Positions 39,883-43,654 of a stretch of 43,654 nt of DNA are shown here, piece by piece. The stretch lies in contig JAHZDG010000001.1 in the NCBI GenBank assembly GCA_019422485.1, positions 65,979 through 109,632 of the forward strand, read 5' to 3'. Made by a program: the position numbers and the translations under genes. Each line of letters begins with the position of its first letter. Positions within the stretch are counted from its first letter, which is position 1. The notes under the pieces are model-generated. The model saw nothing but the letters and a program-made list of their open reading frames with translations. It was not told the DNA's origin and did no database searches. The stretch is from Alistipes sp. Lineage in GTDB: Bacteria; Bacteroidota; Bacteroidia; Bacteroidales; Rikenellaceae.

Positions 39883-40779
39883 ATGAGTGATTCCATCCGC
39901 ACCAATTCATGGCAAGCATGGTTGTTGGCAACACGACCCAAAACCCTCTCCGGAGCGGCAGTTCCGGTTCTGATCGGCTGTGCATTGGCTCATGCGACCG
40001 GACATTTTGCCTGGCCTCCCGCCCTGTTATGCCTGGGGTTTGCGTTCGGCATGCAAATCGACGCCAACCTGATCAACGACCTGTTCGACTACCTCAAGGG
40101 CAGCGACGGAGAAGATCGACTGGGTCCGGAACGGGCCTGTGCCCAAGGATGGATCACCCCTCGGGCCATGAAATGGGGAATCGCCCTCACCACCCTGCTC
40201 GCCTGTCTGTGCGGACTGGGTCTGTTGGCATACGGAGGGGCGGAATTGATACTTCTCGGAGCTTTGTGCGTGCTGTTCGCCTTTCTCTACACGGCCGGTC
40301 CCTATCCGCTGGCCTATCATGGTTGGGGGGATGTATTGGTTCTGATTTTCTTCGGATTCGTACCGGTCGGCGGCACCTATTATGTCATGGCACACGGTTG
40401 GAATCCTCCCGTATGCATTGCCGCTTTGGCCTGCGGCCTGGTTGTCGACACTCTACTGATGGTCAACAACTACCGCGACCGGGAACAAGATGCCCGCAAC
40501 GGGAAACGCACCCTGATCGTGCGATGTGGAGCCCGAATCGGCGGTCTGCTCTACCTGCTGCCCGGTCTTTTGGCCGTTCTTCTGAGCCTGCTTTTGTGGC
40601 GATACGGCTATCTGTGGGCAGCCATTCTCCCCTGGTTCTACCTGCCTTTTCACATCCACAGTTGGCGCAGAATGCTGCGAATCGGCCAAGGTAAAGCCCT
40701 CAACCTCATCTTAGGGGAAACCTCCCGCAACATGCTGCTGTTCGCCTTGTTGCTGTCACTGGGATTTCTACTCTCCTAA
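39883..40779 (+). CDS. menA: 1,4-dihydroxy-2-naphthoate polyprenyltransferase MenA
   Basis: A 298-residue UbiA-family membrane enzyme that prenylates dihydroxynaphthoate on the way to menaquinone. About eight or nine membrane helices. Opening WLLATRPKTLSGAAVPVLIG is typical of MenA. The first Asp-rich motif is NDLFDYLKGSD (65-75) and the second NNYRDREQDARNGKRT (195-210). The ATG at 39883 is chosen; the frame is open 31 codons further up but without family resemblance. No other men genes are in the window. Confidence 0.95.
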   Translation: MSDSIRTNSWQAWLLATRPKTLSGAAVPVLIGCALAHATGHFAWPPALLCLGFAFGMQIDANLINDLFDYLKGSDGEDRLGPERACAQGWITPRAMKWGIALTTLLACLCGLGLLAYGGAELILLGALCVLFAFLYTAGPYPLAYHGWGDVLVLIFFGFVPVGGTYYVMAHGWNPPVCIAALACGLVVDTLLMVNNYRDREQDARNGKRTLIVRCGARIGGLLYLLPGLLAVLLSLLLWRYGYLWAAILPWFYLPFHIHSWRRMLRIGQGKALNLILGETSRNMLLFALLLSLGFLLS

Positions 40780-40883
40780 AGCGACATTCCGCCCCGTTCT
40801 TCCGATTTTCCTCCCGACTTCCTCGACCAGCAGGACCTTACACAGCGAATTTCTGCCACCGGTGCCTGTAATTCGATTATGCA

Positions 40884-40920
40884 CTAAAAAAGCCGCCTCC
40901 CTATGCTGGAGAAGCGGCTT
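40884..40920 (-). terminator. Terminator after trxA
   Basis: AAGCCGC (40890-40896) pairs with GCGGCTT (40914-40920), with an inner TCC/GGA helix; TTTTTAGTG follows on the minus strand. Confidence 0.75.
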
Positions 40921-40960
40921 AGACTTCGGGCGTTCATGACCCGACAGAGATCTGTTCGGA

Positions 40961-41275
40961 TTACAACAGGTTGTCGATTTTGGCCTTCAACACATCTTTC
41001 GAAACAGCGCCCACCTGTTTGTCCATCACCTGACCATCCTTAATAAACAGAATAGTCGGAATGTTCCGTACGCTGTATTTGATGGCGATGGCATCATTGT
41101 CATCCACATCGCATTTACCGACCACTACCCGGCCTTCATATTCTGCGGCCAGTTCTTCGATCACCGGACCGATCATGCGGCAGGGACCGCACCATTCCGC
41201 CCAAAAGTCGATCACAACGGGCAGAGACCCGTCCAGCAGCGTCTGCAAATTATCCGAATTGATTGTAAGTGCCAT
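40961..41275 (-). CDS. trxA: Thioredoxin
   Basis: A 104-residue single-domain thioredoxin that reduces protein disulfides in the cytoplasm. The active site is WCGPC (C29, C32) after FWAEW; the cis-proline lies in VRNIPTILF, and the C-terminal helix is normal. It has no signal peptide. It lies downstream of dnaE on the same strand, separated by 175 bases, so it probably has its own promoter, though no TAnnTTTG match was found. That gap also holds a GC-rich palindrome (GCCGGCCGGC) near the dnaE end. Confidence 0.97.
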   Translation of the reverse strand: MALTINSDNLQTLLDGSLPVVIDFWAEWCGPCRMIGPVIEELAAEYEGRVVVGKCDVDDNDAIAIKYSVRNIPTILFIKDGQVMDKQVGAVSKDVLKAKIDNLL

Positions 41276-41450
41276 ATTTCAAGAATTTTACAAATTAATA
41301 TTAGGCTTGTTTAAACGGTACACAAAATTGGGAATAATAATCAAAACTCCGACTAACAAACTTCAGAAAAAAGCTAACAGGTTTGTGAACATTTCCACGT
41401 TTTCGTCATCCGTTGCCGGCCGGCGGTTTGTTTTTCGTTTCAAAACCCGC

Positions 41451-43654
41451 CTACATCAACGTATAGCGTAACGCATTATCATCCAAAAATCGCACCATAT
41501 CGGGAGTAATGCCGACCTTCAACGACTTGGAGTAGAGTCCAACCGAAACATCGGAAGCCGGATCGATCACCTTGATCCGCAACGTAACCCCGCCCCGGTT
41601 ATCCTGCAAGGTCTGCGACAGACGGGTCACCATATCTTCGGTCACATCCTCCAACGGCAAGGCAATGGTCAGTTCCCGAATCAGCGTTTCCTGAGCTTCC
41701 GAAAGCATCATCATCGACGAGATGCGCACCTCCAACTCCGCCGGATTGTACGGACGGGGCTGCACTTTCCCGCGAATCATCAGATAATACCCTTCATACA
41801 GATAGCGACGGAAATTCTCGTAATCCTTGCTGAAAAGCACGAACTCATGCGACGTATTGTAATCCTCCAACACAAACCGGCCATACGGTTTTCCTGTCTT
41901 GGTGGTCAGGTGCATCACGGAAGTCACCATGCCGCCCAACGAGAAATCGCGCCCCTCCATGGCGTGCAAATCCTCCAGATCGCTCAACGAAGCATTGCAA
42001 TAGTGTTTCAGAATGATCGAGAAATCATCCAGCGGATGCGACGACAGGAAGATCCCGATCACCTCCCGCTCTTTGGTCAATGTTTCCAGTTTGTTCCACG
42101 GCGTATGAGGAGCCGGTTCGGGCTTTTGCACTTCGACTTGTGCACTGCCTTCTCCGAACAGGCTTTGCTGAGCGTTGTTGCGTTCGCTCTGCACCCGGTT
42201 CCCGTAACGAATCAACGCTTCCAAGAAGGTTCCTTCCCGGGTGTCGGCTGCGAAATAAGCGCTGCGAGGCAGATCGCAAATCGAATCGAACGCCCCGCCC
42301 AACACCAGATTTTCGAGCGTTTTCTTATTGACAGACTGCAGGTTCACCCGTTCCACAAAATCGTAAATCGAGGTAAATTTTCCGCCTTCGGCACGAGTCT
42401 CCATAATATTTTGTACGGCGCCCTCGCCCACCCCTTTGATCGCGGCCAGACCAAAACGAACGTTCCCCTGATCATCGACCGAGAACTTCAACTTACTCTG
42501 GTTGACATCGGGTCCCAATACCGAGATCCCCATCCGTTTGCATTCGTCCATAAAGAAGCTGATCTTCTTGATATCGCTGAGGTTACGACTCAACAAAGCC
42601 GCCATGAATTCGGCCGGATAGTGAGCCTTGAGATAACCCGTCTGATAGGAAACATAGGCATAACAGGTCGAGTGCGACTTGTTGAACGCATACGAAGCAA
42701 AGGCTTCCCAGTCACTCCAGATTTTTTCGCAGATCTTGCGGTCATGCCCCTTGGCCGTCGCGCCTTCCAGAAACTTGGGTTTCAGCTTGTCCAGCACCGC
42801 TTTCTGCTTTTTCCCCATCGCCTTACGCAGGGTGTCGGCCTCACCGCCCGTAAAACCGGCCAACTTCTGTGACAACAGCATGACCTGTTCCTGATAAACC
42901 GTAATACCGTAGGTATCCTTCAGGTACTCTTCCATATCGGGAATATCGTAGGTCACCTTCTCCTGACCATGCTTACGCGCAATAAAACTCGGGATGTATT
43001 CCATAGGCCCCGGACGATACAGGGCGTTCATGGCGATCAGGTCTTCGAAACGGTTGGGTTTCAGGTTGCGCAGGTGCTTTTTCATCCCCGGGGATTCGAA
43101 CTGGAACAGTCCCGTCGTTTCCCCCCGGCTATACAATTCATAGGTCATCGCATCATCCAGCGGAATGTTGTCAATATCGACTTTAATCCCCCGCGACGCC
43201 TCGATGTTCTCCAACGCATCCTTGATGATCGAAAGGTTTTTCAACCCCAGGAAGTCCATCTTGATCAGCCCCACGCTTTCGACCAGTTTACCCTCGAACT
43301 GCACGACGTTCAGATCGGCATCCTTGGCCGTAGCCATCGGCGCAAATTTTTCCAGGTCGTCCGGCCCGATAATCACCCCGCAGGCATGAACCCCTGTCTG
43401 ACGCACCGATCCTTCCAGCTTTTCGGCATACTTCATCGTATCGCGGATCAGCGGGTTGTCGGACTCCTTCTCGGCCAACAACTCGGGCACTTCCTTGAAG
43501 GCCTTGGCAAAGGTCATCCCCGGTTTTTCAGGGATCAACTTGCTGATTCGGTTACTTTCGGACAGAGGCAGTTTCTGTACCCGCGCAACATCCTTGATGG
43601 CAGCTTTAGGCGCCATGGTCCCGAATGTCACAATCTGAGCGACCCGTTTCTGTC
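41451..43654 (-). CDS. dnaE: DNA polymerase III alpha subunit DnaE, C-terminal part (runs off the window)
   Basis: The last 733 codons of the replicative polymerase; the frame is open to the window edge (QKRVAQIVTFGTMAPKAAIKDVARV read across the GTG at 43629-43631), so that GTG is not a start. Palm and fingers motifs are present: TGVHACGVIIG, KMDFLGLKNLSII with one catalytic Asp, FQFESPGMKKHL, AMNALYRPGPME, and FNKSHSTCYAYVSYQTGYLKAHYPAEFMA. A helix-hairpin-helix region (IKGVGEGAVQNI) and an OB fold (DFSLGGMVTSVMH) follow. The PHP domain and two further catalytic Asp lie outside. Stop at 41451. Confidence 0.97.
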   Translation of the reverse strand, partial: QKRVAQIVTFGTMAPKAAIKDVARVQKLPLSESNRISKLIPEKPGMTFAKAFKEVPELLAEKESDNPLIRDTMKYAEKLEGSVRQTGVHACGVIIGPDDLEKFAPMATAKDADLNVVQFEGKLVESVGLIKMDFLGLKNLSIIKDALENIEASRGIKVDIDNIPLDDAMTYELYSRGETTGLFQFESPGMKKHLRNLKPNRFEDLIAMNALYRPGPMEYIPSFIARKHGQEKVTYDIPDMEEYLKDTYGITVYQEQVMLLSQKLAGFTGGEADTLRKAMGKKQKAVLDKLKPKFLEGATAKGHDRKICEKIWSDWEAFASYAFNKSHSTCYAYVSYQTGYLKAHYPAEFMAALLSRNLSDIKKISFFMDECKRMGISVLGPDVNQSKLKFSVDDQGNVRFGLAAIKGVGEGAVQNIMETRAEGGKFTSIYDFVERVNLQSVNKKTLENLVLGGAFDSICDLPRSAYFAADTREGTFLEALIRYGNRVQSERNNAQQSLFGEGSAQVEVQKPEPAPHTPWNKLETLTKEREVIGIFLSSHPLDDFSIILKHYCNASLSDLEDLHAMEGRDFSLGGMVTSVMHLTTKTGKPYGRFVLEDYNTSHEFVLFSKDYENFRRYLYEGYYLMIRGKVQPRPYNPAELEVRISSMMMLSEAQETLIRELTIALPLEDVTEDMVTRLSQTLQDNRGGVTLRIKVIDPASDVSVGLYSKSLKVGITPDMVRFLDDNALRYTLM

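Noticed and set aside
43629..43631. GTG as the dnaE start
   Set aside because: The frame continues to the window edge with conserved DnaE residues (RVAQI), so the gene is cut by the window.
1..43654. tRNA, rRNA, IS element, prophage or CRISPR array
   Set aside because: None seen: no cloverleaf-like or rRNA text, no transposase or integrase, no regularly spaced direct repeats.

Overview
The window looks like a chromosomal segment of a Bacteroidales bacterium, most like Alistipes/Rikenellaceae. The evidence is the gene set (SecG-LptE-sigma-54 regulator cluster, BamD-omega-CoaBC-RecN cluster, DUF5689 lipoproteins, a Flavobacteria-type 463-residue arginine decarboxylase, a eukaryote-like GlgB), many TTTG / TAnnTTTG promoters and few Shine-Dalgarno sites. 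The moderate GC content, with C richer than G on the + strand by eye, also fits. This placement is inference; no rRNA, tRNA, IS element, prophage or CRISPR array was seen.

Layout. 1-1.66 kb (+): a GNAT acetyltransferase and ObgE. 1.65-5.73 kb (-): a TonB-receptor-like outer-membrane protein followed by two overlapping DUF5689 lipoproteins. 5.99-10.08 kb (-): a five-gene operon of membrane-anchored HU-domain protein, sigma-54 activator, LptE, small helical protein and SecG, from a perfect Bacteroidetes promoter. 10.35-11.75 kb (+): arginine decarboxylase behind a dyad-rich leader. 11.89-13.12 kb (-): a GH88 lipoprotein. 13.19-18.29 kb (-): leuA-leuC-leuD plus a second LeuA-family synthase, with no leuB. 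18.5-22.79 kb (-): bamD-rpoZ-coaBC-recN. 23.0-26.66 kb (+): an alpha-oxoamine synthase (possible sulfonolipid or sphingolipid first step), a GT39-type membrane glycosyltransferase and a GtrA protein. 26.77-28.80 kb (-): glgB. 29.0-34.57 kb (+): a POT-family transporter with a structured leader, then a metallo-hydrolase, a B12-type radical SAM protein with a broken reading frame, and a short-chain dehydrogenase. 34.87-38.60 kb (-): lytic transglycosylase then uvrA. 38.81-40.78 kb (+): CvfB-like S1 protein and menA. 40.96-43.65 kb (-): trxA and the 3' three quarters of dnaE, which runs off the right edge.

Functionally this is mostly core genome: envelope building (LptE, BamD, SecG, lytic transglycosylase, lipid and sugar transfer), branched-chain amino acid synthesis, cofactor synthesis (CoA, menaquinone), DNA replication and repair (dnaE, uvrA, recN) and glycogen. 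No defence island or obvious novel multi-gene system is visible. The best unexplained signals are non-coding: a possible three-way-junction RNA in the POT leader (28905-28973), a helically phased set of DnaA-box-like 9-mers in a convergent gap (34653-34726), and competing dyads in the arginine decarboxylase leader (10278-10319). Next come the radical SAM frameshift at 33423-33428 and its CX4CX2C cluster motif.
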